Below, in pieces: positions 29,358-41,199 of a stretch of DNA of 64,000 bases. A program made the translations under genes and the position numbers. This DNA comes from an uncultured Aquimarina sp. (lineage in GTDB: Bacteria; Bacteroidota; Bacteroidia; Flavobacteriales; Flavobacteriaceae): contig CANMMM010000017.1 of NCBI GenBank assembly GCA_947498935.1, positions 1-64,000 of the forward strand. Direction: 5' to 3'. Below the pieces are notes generated by a model. It was not told where the DNA came from. It did not search any database and saw only the letters and a list, made by a program, of their open reading frames with translations. How positions within the stretch are numbered: the first letter of the stretch is position 1; each line of letters opens with the position of its first letter.

Positions 29358-29963
29358 TTGCTGTATTGAAACTTCATACATCTTTTCGAATAGTGAAGCT
29401 ATAGATGCGGCTGTTTTTTTTCGTACTGATATGTACAATTTACAATCTAATGCTAGTGTTTGATCAGTAATGGTAAGTTGGTGTTCTTTAATAGCTCGCA
29501 TAACTGTGTTCATCTTTGGATAATTAAAGGTGAGTAGAAAGTGTATGTTGATTGTTTTTTCTACTATACGTGTAGCGGCTAAGGCGAGTTGGGCAGAAGA
29601 TCTATAAGCATTAATCAATCCTCCAACTCCTAATTTGACACCGCCAAAATAACGTACGACGATTACTAATACATTGGTCACTTCAAAAGATTGTATCTGC
29701 CCATAGATAGGTTGTCCAGCAGAATTAGAAGGTTCTCCATCGTCATTAGCTCTGTAGCGTATTTTTTCTATGCCTAATTGCCAAGCATAACACCAGTGTC
29801 TAGCAGCATGATGTTTTTTTTTGATGGTGGCTAGTAGGTTTTTTATTTCTTCTTCTGTGGTTACAGGAAAGGCATATCCATAGAATTTACTGTTTTTGTC
29901 TTTGAATAAAGTTTCTGATCCAGAAGTGTTTATCGTCTTGTAAGTGTCGTCTGATGTGGTCAA
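29346..29963 (-). CDS. YigZ/IMPACT-family protein
   Basis: The 205-residue protein has the IMPACT N-terminal domain: SKFYGYAFPVTTEEEI, HHAARHWCYAW and NDDGEPSNSAGQPI (about 75-88), then VLVIVVRYFGGVKLGVGGL. A small C-terminal ferredoxin-like domain (about 140-205) follows. Bacterial members have been linked to translation control and to proline-peptide hydrolysis, but the role is not settled. It is the last gene of a minus-strand series from 32952 and overlaps the thioesterase gene tail to tail by 12 bp. Confidence 0.88.
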   Translation of the reverse strand: MTTSDDTYKTINTSGSETLFKDKNSKFYGYAFPVTTEEEIKNLLATIKKKHHAARHWCYAWQLGIEKIRYRANDDGEPSNSAGQPIYGQIQSFEVTNVLVIVVRYFGGVKLGVGGLINAYRSSAQLALAATRIVEKTINIHFLLTFNYPKMNTVMRAIKEHQLTITDQTLALDCKLYISVRKKTAASIASLFEKMYEVSIQQLDT

Positions 29964-29982
29964 AGTGTAAAATTTAAACGTT

Positions 29983-30852
29983 TTATATAGATAGAGAAAC
30001 TAATAAGATGCTAATCACAGCTAGCGTAATACCGACCCAGTTTAGAGGGGTAAGGCGTTCTTTGAAAAAGAGAATACCTGCTATTGTAGATACTAGTAAA
30101 ATAGCCACATTGTTAATAGTAAATAATGTAGAACTGTCGAATTGTTTATTGCTTAGAGCAAGTACTAAAAAGTAAATCGAAAAATAATTGGGGATACCCA
30201 GTGCGATTCCTGCAACTATATTTTTGACCTCTATCTTTAAAGTGCCTTTAAAAAATTGAAAAATAAGAACGTGTATTCCGATAATGGCAGCAAATCCAAA
30301 AATTGAAGCAGAAAAAATAGCCACATCAGTTAAGGCCACGTGAGTAGTCTTAATGAAATTAAGACTTGTGTCGATAATGCCGCTACCTATGAAAACGAGT
30401 AGGGGAAACACTATGTTTTGAAAAGTAAAGCCATCATTCGTTTTTGGCTTGATGGTAGTAAGGTATACAGCTATCAAGGCAATACTAATACCTAAAAGTT
30501 TAGCGATTCCTGTATGTTCTTTAAGTATCACGATGCCAAAGACAATAGGAATAGCAACACTCATCTTACTGGCTACAGCTGCTACAGAAAGTCCATTCTT
30601 CTGAGTGGTAATTGCCATCAAATTAAATACGAGTATAAATAAAACTCCTAATAACATGGCGCCATACCACCAATTTTGTGCGCTAAGTTGTGAAATACGA
30701 ATTGGTGCATCATAGGCAATGCATCCAGCAGTACATGCTACCATGTAGTTTGCGATAATAGCCTGTAGTACATTGATATTGTATTTGGCAAATAATTTAA
30801 AAATTATGAAAATTAAGCTAGATGCTAAGATGCTAAGCAGTAAGTGGCTCAA
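29983..30852 (-). CDS. EamA-family (DMT) transporter
   Basis: The 289-residue protein is almost wholly hydrophobic, with ten predicted membrane helices arranged as two EamA repeats (about 1-135 and 150-289). Each repeat closes with the family's glutamate-containing motif: GIVILKEHTGIAKLLGI and GILFFKERLTPLNWVGI. It belongs to the drug/metabolite exporter superfamily in the inner membrane. The substrate cannot be read from sequence. It overlaps the HAD gene by 4 bp, so it is in the same transcript. Confidence 0.88.
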   Translation of the reverse strand: MSHLLLSILASSLIFIIFKLFAKYNINVLQAIIANYMVACTAGCIAYDAPIRISQLSAQNWWYGAMLLGVLFILVFNLMAITTQKNGLSVAAVASKMSVAIPIVFGIVILKEHTGIAKLLGISIALIAVYLTTIKPKTNDGFTFQNIVFPLLVFIGSGIIDTSLNFIKTTHVALTDVAIFSASIFGFAAIIGIHVLIFQFFKGTLKIEVKNIVAGIALGIPNYFSIYFLVLALSNKQFDSSTLFTINNVAILLVSTIAGILFFKERLTPLNWVGITLAVISILLVSLSI

Positions 30853-31457
30853 AATAATTCAGATTTGATAGTGAATAGATCAATGACGTCTTCGGTAGCG
30901 GGATTGTTATTCCATACATGAATACCTAGTTGCGCAGCTCCTTCGGTATTCTCTGAGGTATCGTCTATAAAAAGTGTTTCAGATGCTTGCAGTTGATGTT
31001 TTTCTAGAATAAATTCAAAAACAGCTGCATCTGGTTTTCGGAGATTGATTTCATGTGATAAGTAAAAGGCTTCGAAACAATTTTTGAAGACTTCGTAAAA
31101 AGGAATATTTTCTATGATCCAATTGATATGCAATTCATTAGTGTTGCTTAATAAGATCAATTGATATTCCTGCTGTTCGGCAAGTTTTTTTATGAATTCT
31201 AAACGATAAGTAGGGAAGTCTTTTAAAATTGCATTCCAAGCAGTCGAAATGTCTTCTTTAGTAGCGTTGGGAAGTCGGGTTAGAAAATGATTTATAAAAT
31301 TCGCAGTATCGATACTTCCTACTTCATATTGTAGTAATACTTCATGTAAAGAAGCATCCCATTCTATAGTTCCAAGCTTGTCAACAGCTTTTTTTGTAGC
31401 AGGCTTATCTAAATTGATGAATACATCTCCAAAATCAAAAATGATGGTTTTAATCAT
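30849..31457 (-). CDS. HAD-superfamily hydrolase
   Basis: The 202-residue phosphatase-like protein has HAD motif I with the nucleophile Asp8 (IIFDFGDVF), motif II LLSNTNE (about 101-107), a Lys in the KPDAAVF segment, and motif IV FIDDTSENTEGA (about 166-177). A helical cap lies between motifs I and II. It resembles the YihX/alpha-phosphoglucomutase-like group. Its place just after ribD suggests, but does not prove, that it could be the pyrimidine phosphatase of riboflavin synthesis. It overlaps ribD by 8 bp. Confidence 0.88.
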   Translation of the reverse strand: MIKTIIFDFGDVFINLDKPATKKAVDKLGTIEWDASLHEVLLQYEVGSIDTANFINHFLTRLPNATKEDISTAWNAILKDFPTYRLEFIKKLAEQQEYQLILLSNTNELHINWIIENIPFYEVFKNCFEAFYLSHEINLRKPDAAVFEFILEKHQLQASETLFIDDTSENTEGAAQLGIHVWNNNPATEDVIDLFTIKSELF

Positions 31458-32484
31458 TGTAGTATGTGTTTAGTGTGTCTTGTTGGATCGTTATAGTGGT
31501 GTGTGCAAGTGCTTTAAAAATAGGTGATTTGATGCCTTTCTTTAATAAAGAATTACTCGTAAATACCCTTGCTTCATCCCACATATTTACATCTATAAAA
31601 GATTGTAATGTGCGTGTGCCTCCTTCGATAAGGATAGACTGTATGTTATGTTTGTGTAGTGTATTACAGATAGTAGTTATTACATCAGCATTCGTGTCGA
31701 TGGTTTCATAAATCAGTAGTGATGAACTTTCTTTTTGTGTAGCTGTAAAGACGATGGTTTTTGCATCGGGTTGTAGGATAGCGGCGTCATCAGGTATTTT
31801 GTTTGATAGGTCAATGACGATTCGTATAGGATGCTGCCCAGCCCAATCTCTAGTTGTTAATTTTGGATTGTCTTGTAGTACAGTATTATTCCCTACTAAT
31901 ATGGCATGTTCTTCAGCTCTCCATTTATGTACAAGCTGTCTGGATTGTGGATTGCTAATCCATACAGGTGCTCTTTCGTTAGCAGCAGTAGGTGCGATAA
32001 AACCGTCCTTAGTGGCAGCCCATTTGAGTATGATATATGGACGCTTTTTATTGTGGAATGTAAAAAAGCGTCGGTGGTGTTTTTTGCATTCCATTTCTAA
32101 GACGCCCACAGTCACATTACACCCAGCTTTGGTTAATTTCTCAATACCTCTCCCAGCAACTTTACTATGTGTGTCAATAGTGCCAATAACTACATTCGGT
32201 ATTTTATGATGAATAATCATGTCGCTACAAGGAGGTGTTTTTCCAAAATGAGAACAAGGTTCTAGTGTTACGTACAGTGTGGCATGAGCTAGCAGGTGGG
32301 TCTCGGTTACAGATTGTACCGCATTTACCTCTGCATGACTCCCTCCATAAGCACTGGTAAATCCTTCTCCAATGATTCGATCTTTATGTACAATGACAGC
32401 ACCTACCATTGGGTTTGGACGGGTAGTACCCAATCCATTTTTGGCGATTTGTATACAACGCCGCATATATTTTTCGTGCACCAC
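31450..32484 (-). CDS. ribD: bifunctional riboflavin deaminase/reductase RibD
   Basis: RibD deaminates the pyrimidine made from GTP and then reduces its ribosyl side chain, steps two and three of riboflavin synthesis. The 344-residue protein has a deaminase domain with zinc ligands His50 (SHAEVNAV), Cys77 and Cys86 (LEPCSHFGKTPPCSDM) and the proton carrier Glu52, then the reductase domain (about 145-344; FIAPTAANERAPVWISN, ILIEGGTRTLQSF). The N-terminal TRPNPMVGAV is typical. It follows the lipoprotein gene by 3 bp and leads into the HAD gene. Confidence 0.95.
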   Translation of the reverse strand: MVHEKYMRRCIQIAKNGLGTTRPNPMVGAVIVHKDRIIGEGFTSAYGGSHAEVNAVQSVTETHLLAHATLYVTLEPCSHFGKTPPCSDMIIHHKIPNVVIGTIDTHSKVAGRGIEKLTKAGCNVTVGVLEMECKKHHRRFFTFHNKKRPYIILKWAATKDGFIAPTAANERAPVWISNPQSRQLVHKWRAEEHAILVGNNTVLQDNPKLTTRDWAGQHPIRIVIDLSNKIPDDAAILQPDAKTIVFTATQKESSSLLIYETIDTNADVITTICNTLHKHNIQSILIEGGTRTLQSFIDVNMWDEARVFTSNSLLKKGIKSPIFKALAHTTITIQQDTLNTYYND

Positions 32485-32487
32485 AAG

Positions 32488-32952
32488 TTATTTTTTTAAG
32501 ACAATATGTTGGGTTTTGTCGATGGTGTAAGGAAATGAGTAGTCCCCTAAATGATAGCGTATATTGCCTTTATACATAATTTGCAACGAATCCGTCTGAA
32601 ATGCTTTTAATACATTGGCAAGTATTGATTTGGTATTGTTTTTATAAATTTTGGATAATGAAAAAGAAGCCTCTAGTGGAATAGAGAATTCATCATTAGA
32701 AGGAACATTGAAAGTTTCTGATTGAATATCTGCCACATGAATGTTATCCACAAAAACCTTTAGATCTTCTATAGATAATTTTCCTTTAAGATGATTAGGG
32801 TTTTTAAAAATAGCATCTGCTTTAATAGCTACATTGCGCACGCTGATATGTTTAACATCAATTCGGCTAATGGATTTGAATTCGGGTTGTTTGCCGATAG
32901 AGCAACTTGTAGTGATCGCTACTATTGTTAATAATAATAAAAGTTTTTTCAT
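32488..32952 (-). CDS. LEA-type-2-like lipoprotein
   Basis: The 154-residue product has a lipoprotein signal peptide with lipobox ITTSC (Cys17) and a single beta-rich domain: IDVKHISVRNVAIKADAIF and NPNHLKGKLSIEDLKVFV, the pattern of the WHy/LEA-2 domain found in Bacteroidetes lipoproteins. It begins the minus-strand series with ribD, HAD, EamA and YigZ. Envelope location is likely; no specific role is known. Confidence 0.75.
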   Translation of the reverse strand: MKKLLLLLTIVAITTSCSIGKQPEFKSISRIDVKHISVRNVAIKADAIFKNPNHLKGKLSIEDLKVFVDNIHVADIQSETFNVPSNDEFSIPLEASFSLSKIYKNNTKSILANVLKAFQTDSLQIMYKGNIRYHLGDYSFPYTIDKTQHIVLKK

Positions 32953-33056
32953 TGATTGCTTTGTAGATTTAATGTATATTTCATCGTTTGAATATACAGC
33001 TTATTTTTGATGCTTTTGACTACGTGTAATGCATACAGCAAAAATACTATTTATAA

Positions 33057-33548
33057 ATGATAACAAGTGCAACAAAAATTCGATTGGTTGCTCCAGAAGA
33101 TAACCTGTCATTAGCAGCTATGTTAAGAGCTGTATTGGTAGAGATGGGGGTGCCTAAAAAAGGGACGGCGTATGAAGATACAGCACTAGATTGTATGTAT
33201 CAAACCTATGACTATCCTAGAACTTCTTATTTTGTAGTAGAACTCGAAGGAGAGCTAGTAGGAGGAGCGGGGATTTCTCCGCTACAAGGCGCTCCTACTG
33301 AAATCTGCGAATTGCAAAAAATGTATTTCATGCCATCCGCCAGAGGGAAAGGAATTGGAGCAGCCATGATGCAACGATGCCTAGCCTATGCAAAGGAACA
33401 AGAGTTTCGAAAATGTTATTTAGAAACGATGCCTTATATGATTGCGGCTCAAAAATTATACAAAAAAACAGGTTTTATATCTCTAGAAAAACCGATGGGA
33501 GATACAGGGCACTATAATTGTGAAACTTGGATGCTTAAAGAACTTTAA
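33057..33548 (+). CDS. GNAT-family N-acetyltransferase
   Basis: The 163-residue protein has the acetyl-CoA loop ARGKGIGAAMMQRCL (about 102-116) preceded by ELQKMYFMP, and the C-terminal Tyr-containing AAQKLYKKTGF. The order TKIRLVAPEDNLSLAAML at the start is typical of small GNATs. The acceptor is unknown. One base separates its stop from the likely start of prmC, so the two are cotranscribed; PrmC and LOG genes follow. Confidence 0.87.
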   Translation: MITSATKIRLVAPEDNLSLAAMLRAVLVEMGVPKKGTAYEDTALDCMYQTYDYPRTSYFVVELEGELVGGAGISPLQGAPTEICELQKMYFMPSARGKGIGAAMMQRCLAYAKEQEFRKCYLETMPYMIAAQKLYKKTGFISLEKPMGDTGHYNCETWMLKEL

Positions 33549-33549
33549 T

Positions 33550-34425
33550 TTGACATTACAACAACTCAGAAAAGAATTCATTGATTCCTTGTCAGCGTAT
33601 TATGATAGCAATGAGGTACATTCCTTTTTCTACATGCTATCAGAACATTTACTAGGGTATAGGAGGGTAGATGTAGCATTGAAATTACAAGAATCAATCA
33701 CTGAAACGGTCTCTGATCGTATGCAACAGGCTATTATAGCCTTACAGCAGTACCATCCAATTCAATACATAATGGGCTCTACATCGTTTTATGGGATGTC
33801 GTTTCACGTTACACCATCAGTGCTTATTCCTAGACCAGAAACCGAAGAATTGATAGCGTGGATAGTAGCCGAAATACAAGCTGAAAATCAACAGCAATCA
33901 CCGCTCAGAATTTTAGATATAGGTACGGGTAGTGGGTGTATCGCTATTACATTAGCCAAGCAATTACCGAATGCGATTGTACATGCTATAGATATATCAG
34001 AAGACGCGCTGGCAGTAGCTAGTGCTAATGCTGCAGAAAATCAGGTGCAGGTTCAGTGGATACAAGCAGATATATTAAAAACTAAAGCTTTAGCTGATCA
34101 ATATGATATTATTGTTTCCAATCCTCCTTATGTAAGAGAGCAAGAAAAGGAAGAAATGCAGGCTAATGTATTAGAAAATGAACCACATCTAGCATTATTT
34201 GTTTCAGATCATGATCCACTTATTTTTTATAAAAAAATAACTGCCATTGCCACAGCGTATCTAAAAGAACAAGGGAAACTATATTTCGAAATCAATCAAT
34301 ATTTAGGAGCAGAAACCGTAGCCATGATCGAAGCGCATGGGTTGGGAGATGTAATACTTAAAAAAGACATAAACACCAATGATCGTATGATTCGAGCCGT
34401 TGCATTACCAGTATCATATGAATAA
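33550..34425 (+). CDS. prmC: peptide chain release factor N5-glutamine methyltransferase
   Basis: PrmC methylates the Gln of the GGQ motif in release factors RF1 and RF2. I choose the TTG at 33550, one base after the previous stop, because it gives the family's short N-terminus (TLQQLRKEFIDSL); an ATG at 33520 would add ten residues and overlap the upstream gene. The 291-residue protein has HPIQYIMGSTSFYG, VTPSVLIPRPETEELI, the SAM-binding ILDIGTGSGCIAITLA and the signature NPPYV that holds the target glutamine. The LOG gene overlaps its end by 8 bp. Confidence 0.95.
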   Translation: MTLQQLRKEFIDSLSAYYDSNEVHSFFYMLSEHLLGYRRVDVALKLQESITETVSDRMQQAIIALQQYHPIQYIMGSTSFYGMSFHVTPSVLIPRPETEELIAWIVAEIQAENQQQSPLRILDIGTGSGCIAITLAKQLPNAIVHAIDISEDALAVASANAAENQVQVQWIQADILKTKALADQYDIIVSNPPYVREQEKEEMQANVLENEPHLALFVSDHDPLIFYKKITAIATAYLKEQGKLYFEINQYLGAETVAMIEAHGLGDVILKKDINTNDRMIRAVALPVSYE

Positions 34426-34972
34426 ACAGTATGCCATAGGTGTTTTTTGCGGCAGTAGCTCAGGTAATGATGCTGCTATACTAACAGCGGCTAGCTTATT
34501 AGGAACTCAATTAGCTGAGAACGACTATGCATTAGTATATGGAGGAGCTAAAATAGGTGTTATGGGAGCCATCGCAGAAGTAGTATTGGCTCATAACGGA
34601 ACGGTAATAGGGGTCATTCCAGAATTTTTGCATAAAAAAGAAGTAGTACATCTAGGTCTCAGTACATTGATTACCACTCTTGATATGCATGAGCGTAAAA
34701 TGAAAATGCAAACATTAAGTGATGGATTTATTATCTTACCAGGAGGATTTGGTACTCTCGAAGAACTATTCGAAGTGATCACATGGGCGCAATTAGGATT
34801 GCATCAAAAACCTATTTGTATCTTAAATATCAATCAATTTTATGATCCCCTCTTGCAGATGTTGCAGCAGATGGTCACTATTGGATTTTTAAAAAAAGAA
34901 CAGTATGAGTTGCTATTGGTAGCTACTACCGTAGCACAAGCATTAGAAAAAATAAAAAAGAATACACCCTAG
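34418..34972 (+). CDS. LOG-family protein (TIGR00730 type)
   Basis: Starting at ATG 34418 the protein has 184 residues. It has the Rossmann nucleotide-binding start VFCGSSSGND, then YGGAKIGVMGAIAE, the paired-Arg region MHERKMKMQ, and the family signature PGGFGTLEELFE (about 107-118). Members hydrolyse nucleoside 5'-monophosphates, including cytokinin precursors, to release the base. It overlaps prmC by 8 bp. Confidence 0.9.
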   Translation: MNKQYAIGVFCGSSSGNDAAILTAASLLGTQLAENDYALVYGGAKIGVMGAIAEVVLAHNGTVIGVIPEFLHKKEVVHLGLSTLITTLDMHERKMKMQTLSDGFIILPGGFGTLEELFEVITWAQLGLHQKPICILNINQFYDPLLQMLQQMVTIGFLKKEQYELLLVATTVAQALEKIKKNTP

Positions 34973-35002
34973 GTGGTGTGTGCAGCAAAGGAGAGGTAGT
35001 AA

Positions 35003-37033
<2,031 letters not shown>

Positions 37034-37067
37034 AATAATTAGGATGTAGAAAGGTGTGGTTATTAGG

Positions 37068-37152
37068 GCGTTCCCCAAGGGTCGGGCTATCCGTTGCAAT
37101 TCCTCGCTCTCCTAAGGTCGAGCTGTGGGATTTCCACTACTATCCCTAACGC
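37068..37152 (-). repeat. GCGTTAGGG dispersed element, copy B
   Basis: An 85-bp copy 35 bp downstream of ligA. Read on the minus strand it starts GCGTTAGGGATAG and ends GGGGAACGC. Its central hairpin pairs GCTC with GAGC around GACCTTAGGA. Confidence 0.88.
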
Positions 37153-37174
37153 AAAAATATCATTATATATAGCA

Positions 37175-37208
37175 ACAGCCACTTATGTAAAAAATAATAA
37201 GTGGCTGT
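37175..37208. terminator. bidirectional terminator between ligA and the T9SS gene
   Basis: A 12-bp perfect stem ACAGCCACTTAT / ATAAGTGGCTGT with an A-rich 10-base loop lies between two convergent genes. T residues follow on the plus side and AT-rich sequence on the minus side. Confidence 0.8.
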
Positions 37209-37240
37209 TTCGTGATAATGAGAATCAACAAATAAAAAGG

Positions 37241-40200
37241 CTAATTCTTTATAATTTGTTGCGTATACTGTTTGTGGTCAGTAAATACCTTGATAAAATA
37301 GGTTCCGTTACGTAACTCAGAGATATCAATAGGTGTTCTAGAAAGCATACCTTTTTGTACGATACTTCCTGTTAGTGAGTATAGTGTATAGGGAGCGATA
37401 CTGTTTATTAATCCATTTTTGGCAGCAGTTTTAGCGCTAGATTTAGGCAGTGAAACTTGTACTTTTCCGTTTACTACAGGATTTGGAAATACGACCATTT
37501 TATCTTCTAGATTCTTAGTGGTGATATCTCTAGTTATAGATTCATCCGATTTGATGATCACACTATAATCTTCCACTTCGCCATGACTAAAAGTTTCACA
37601 AGGAGTTGCAATACCACCACGTTTCATGGCAATTCGCATCCTAGTTACTCCTTCTATGGCATCCGCAGGAACTTCGAAAGTAGCGGTGGCAGGCGTAAGG
37701 TTCGTAGGATCAATTTCTAATACCTTTTCGGTAGCGTCGAACACACCATCTCGGTTATAGTCTATCCAAGCAGCATAGCCCTCTTCTTTAGCACCTTGTA
37801 GCCAAGTAGGTTGAATAACTATTTTATGGTTAGTGTCTTTAGTTAAAGACGCGAATAGCGTTCCTCCTGTAAAATCACTATATCCATTGATTCCCTGATC
37901 AGAGATATTGTCTACTGCTTCTAATGTGATTCGACCAATAAACTCCTGAGAAGTGTTTTTGCCATGAGCAGTACAAAAATCAACATCGGATTTTGTTATA
38001 AATGTTAATGGGTCACTTTTTCCAAAATTGAATGAGAAATCAATGATTCTTAGTCTAATGGTGTATGCTGTGTCAGGGGTTAAGTTGTCTGGGCTATGTG
38101 AGGTGATTATAGTGTTTTCAGAGAAAAAATCGATCGAACGATCATCAGAAAAAAGGGAGTATTGTATTATTTTAGAATTATCTTTTACGTCATCCCATGA
38201 AATATCAGCACTAGTATCTGTTACATTGGCAACGCTCAATGAAGCTGTAGGAGCTTCTGTGTCATTACCATCTTCTGTTGTGAATTTTCCAGTAAAAACA
38301 CCTCTTCCGTACGTAGAGGCAATAACAATATGATCTGTAGGGTCTCCATCTTTTTCCCAATAATCAAAAGAAGTTACACTCACGTTTTTCATTCCATTTA
38401 TAGAAGGAAACCAATCGGGATATTCTTGGGTAATATCTGTAGTTGTCCATACACCAAAAGCTGTTGCGATCATCACCTCTTTGGGATTTAATGGGTTTTG
38501 TAGAATGTCGTAGACAGGCATGTCAGGTAATGGGAAAAAGCTGTTATCAGAATTATCTTTATTATTCCAAGTAGTTCCGCCATCAGTAGAATGCCAAATA
38601 TTAAACGCTCCAAAATTATACAATGTTACAAAAATTTCCTGTTCTGATTTCCCATAGCGTACACTAGAAATAGAACCTCTAAGTTTAAATGGAGTTTTTA
38701 TTCGTTCCCAATCCGCAGTGCCAAGTGCTACATTTGATAATTTAAGTAATTTAGAGTCACTTGTACCGATTAGCCATGTGTTGTCTGTATAAGGAGAGGC
38801 TCTAAAAGCTGTAGGTTTGTCAAAAAGTAATAGTCTAGGGTGGCTGATAGAGTCTACTTGCTCGTTAGCGATATCAATAGTTAGGATTTTGCCATTTGTT
38901 TCGTTGGATCTAGAACCATTAGATAATAAAATGTCTGTGTCATGATCATACCCCATTTGGTTTACAAAATCTCCACTATCTGTGTTGATTAACTCGATAA
39001 CCTCATCGTCAAAAAAAGTAGCGCCAGTCCATGGTAATTTAAATTTAGCGATTCTATTTTTTGGTAATGCTGCTATCATATAGGTTCCATCCTTATCAAT
39101 AAAATTGTTAAACCCATCTCCAGGAACAATTTCTAAAGAGGAATTAATACCAGCGATAGGTTGATCAAAAATTTGAGTTCCATTATCCTGTGCGCCAGCA
39201 ATAAAAAAAAGCGTATCGCTACCAGGTGCGGTAGGGCCTACAGCAGTAGTAACAAATTGCGTTACATTATAGTCTTTGTTGCGGGCTTCAATGCTTTGTA
39301 GCGCTCCACCAGCATTTAGTGAATGGATGTAATATACTCCTCCATCATTGCCTAAAATTGCCTGATTATGATTACTCGGGTTAAATACTAAGGTTTGCTG
39401 GTCTGCATGTATTACGGGAGCATTTAAAAGATTTTGTGCCTTACCATTAGGATCAACAGTTAGTTGGGTCCAAGTGTTACCACTATCATTGGATACAAAT
39501 AAATTGATACCTCCTACATATAATATGTTATCATTGTCGGGATGGGATTCAATTAATAAATTATGAAAAGCTTGTCCTGCTGTAAAGTCGTGAGCAGGTA
39601 TATTGCCTTCAATATCATTTGGTTCGGCTATTTTTTCTACCGTAGCAAATGCATCAGTAGTGCGTAATAATTGTGCTTCATCAATATTTAGAGAAGAACT
39701 ACGCTCCCAGTATGCTACGTAAAATTTATTTGAGTTTTGAGTAGAAGGTTCTAGTTCCGTTCTGTAAGCATTTTGTATTTTATATTCTTTGGTGAAGTTT
39801 ACACCATCTGTAGATTTAATAATATCACCACCACTTACCTTAAAAGTGTCTATATGCCCAGTAGTTAACCATAAATTACCTGCTACATCTAGTTCTAGAT
39901 CATCGATTGGACTGTAGAAGGTAACAGGTTCATCATTATTAAAAAAGCTTTCTTTTTGTTTAGTAGCGATGAGTTCAGGTACTTCTACTCGAGTTAGTGT
40001 GGGTTCTTGTTGGTTGGCTGGATCGATAACTTTGTAAAGGCCTGCATTAGTAGTGTTTAGGTTATTTGCAGTACTTCCTCTAAAAGTATAAACAAATAAG
40101 TCTTCATTTACACCCGCGTATAGTTCAGTGACTCCATTGTTATCTCGTGTTATTATATCACTAATAAAAACAATTTGATTAGAGAAAAATTTATTGAATG

Positions 40201-40894
40201 GCTCAAATTGTTGATTGAATGCTGGTGTTATTTCGATAGGAATCCAATGCATTCCTCTGTCTTTGGACATATAAATACCATTTCCTAATACTTGACCCTC
40301 TGTACTGGATTGTCCTGTAGATAAGTACATCACATTTGGATCATTAGGATCACCAGTAATTGCTGATACATTTACATGATTAGCAATTCCTGTTATTTGC
40401 TGCCAACTAGAGTTAGGGTCTTCTATATTCGTATTTAACCACAGTCCTCCACTTACTCCTCCTGCGAATATACGCCGATCATCTAATGGGTCAAAAAATA
40501 GAGCACGTGTGATTCCTCCTACATTGTTAGGGCCACGTTCTTTCCATGTATTCGAAAATCGACCAGGTGTACTTTTGGTCTGAGGTCTGTGCAGTAGTTC
40601 ATTGCGTAGCTTCTCTAAATCTTCTGGGGCAGGAATCCCCGTGTTAGGGTTTAAGGATAAACTAGCGAGTTGATTTAGGTATTTATTGGGTGGAAGCCCC
40701 CGTAAATAGCGCTCAGTTTTAGAACTCTTGTTGTACTTCTTGTACGGGTTATTATTTACTAAATCACTGTATTGTTGTTTTTGCTTTTCGATTTCTGTAG
40801 TATGGTTGTCTGTATAGGTTTTGAGTGTAGAGATACCTATTAATCCCAGCAGTGCAAATGTACCTATCAAAAAGGTGTTTATTGTTTTCCTCAT
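37241..40894 (-). CDS. large T9SS cargo with BNR/sialidase-like propeller, fibronectin III and GEVEDY domains
   Basis: The 1217-residue protein has an N-terminal signal or anchor segment (about 8-25), then repeated YVTN/BNR-type blades (WKERGPNNVGGITRALF, SNDSGNTWTQL, STDGGTTWNN), a VPS10/sialidase-like propeller of about 700 residues. A fibronectin type III domain follows (about 895-985), then a GEVEDY domain (CETFSHGEVEDYSV, about 1100). The last about 80 residues are a type A T9SS tail (FPNPVVNGKVQVSL, then ISELRNGTYFIKVF). It should be secreted by T9SS and released or anchored. Ligand unknown. Confidence 0.88.
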   Translation of the reverse strand: MRKTINTFLIGTFALLGLIGISTLKTYTDNHTTEIEKQKQQYSDLVNNNPYKKYNKSSKTERYLRGLPPNKYLNQLASLSLNPNTGIPAPEDLEKLRNELLHRPQTKSTPGRFSNTWKERGPNNVGGITRALFFDPLDDRRIFAGGVSGGLWLNTNIEDPNSSWQQITGIANHVNVSAITGDPNDPNVMYLSTGQSSTEGQVLGNGIYMSKDRGMHWIPIEITPAFNQQFEPFNKFFSNQIVFISDIITRDNNGVTELYAGVNEDLFVYTFRGSTANNLNTTNAGLYKVIDPANQQEPTLTRVEVPELIATKQKESFFNNDEPVTFYSPIDDLELDVAGNLWLTTGHIDTFKVSGGDIIKSTDGVNFTKEYKIQNAYRTELEPSTQNSNKFYVAYWERSSSLNIDEAQLLRTTDAFATVEKIAEPNDIEGNIPAHDFTAGQAFHNLLIESHPDNDNILYVGGINLFVSNDSGNTWTQLTVDPNGKAQNLLNAPVIHADQQTLVFNPSNHNQAILGNDGGVYYIHSLNAGGALQSIEARNKDYNVTQFVTTAVGPTAPGSDTLFFIAGAQDNGTQIFDQPIAGINSSLEIVPGDGFNNFIDKDGTYMIAALPKNRIAKFKLPWTGATFFDDEVIELINTDSGDFVNQMGYDHDTDILLSNGSRSNETNGKILTIDIANEQVDSISHPRLLLFDKPTAFRASPYTDNTWLIGTSDSKLLKLSNVALGTADWERIKTPFKLRGSISSVRYGKSEQEIFVTLYNFGAFNIWHSTDGGTTWNNKDNSDNSFFPLPDMPVYDILQNPLNPKEVMIATAFGVWTTTDITQEYPDWFPSINGMKNVSVTSFDYWEKDGDPTDHIVIASTYGRGVFTGKFTTEDGNDTEAPTASLSVANVTDTSADISWDDVKDNSKIIQYSLFSDDRSIDFFSENTIITSHSPDNLTPDTAYTIRLRIIDFSFNFGKSDPLTFITKSDVDFCTAHGKNTSQEFIGRITLEAVDNISDQGINGYSDFTGGTLFASLTKDTNHKIVIQPTWLQGAKEEGYAAWIDYNRDGVFDATEKVLEIDPTNLTPATATFEVPADAIEGVTRMRIAMKRGGIATPCETFSHGEVEDYSVIIKSDESITRDITTKNLEDKMVVFPNPVVNGKVQVSLPKSSAKTAAKNGLINSIAPYTLYSLTGSIVQKGMLSRTPIDISELRNGTYFIKVFTDHKQYTQQIIKN

Positions 40895-41172
40895 TTTTTG
40901 TTTTTTAGTGTATTACTTAGCTGTTTGCTATAATCCTATTGCTAGTAATAGCTAGAGGTTAGTAGCGTTTTAAAATATAAATGAGTAGTTATTTATGAGT
41001 AATAGGTGGTTGTTTTAGGCGGTTAAATAATGATTTCAGTAGTTTTTACGGTATAAATGTACTTTTTTATGGTTTGATATATGACCAGTAAATACACGAA
41101 GCGTATGTTTGGTTTTGTAAACGGTTACATTTAAGTGTTAAGCGTGTTTTGAAAAGACATCGTTTTTTTAGT
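40895..41172. other. spacer without visible features
   Basis: About 280 bp between two minus-strand T9SS genes. It must hold the promoter of the large cargo gene; I see no clear -7 box, repeat copy or coding frame. Confidence 0.35.
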
Positions 41173-41190
41173 AAGCATGAAAAGATGCTT
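41173..41190 (-). terminator. possible terminator of the small T9SS gene
   Basis: On the minus strand AAGCAT pairs with ATGCTT over a 6-base loop, followed by ACTAAAAAAAC rather than a T-run. It lies about 10 bp past the stop codon. Weak call. Confidence 0.35.
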
Positions 41191-41199
41191 AGATGTTTT

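Noticed and set aside
31754..32209. Plus-strand open frame of 151 codons opposite ribD
   Set aside because: It is antisense to the conserved deaminase/reductase domains and has no recognisable motif.
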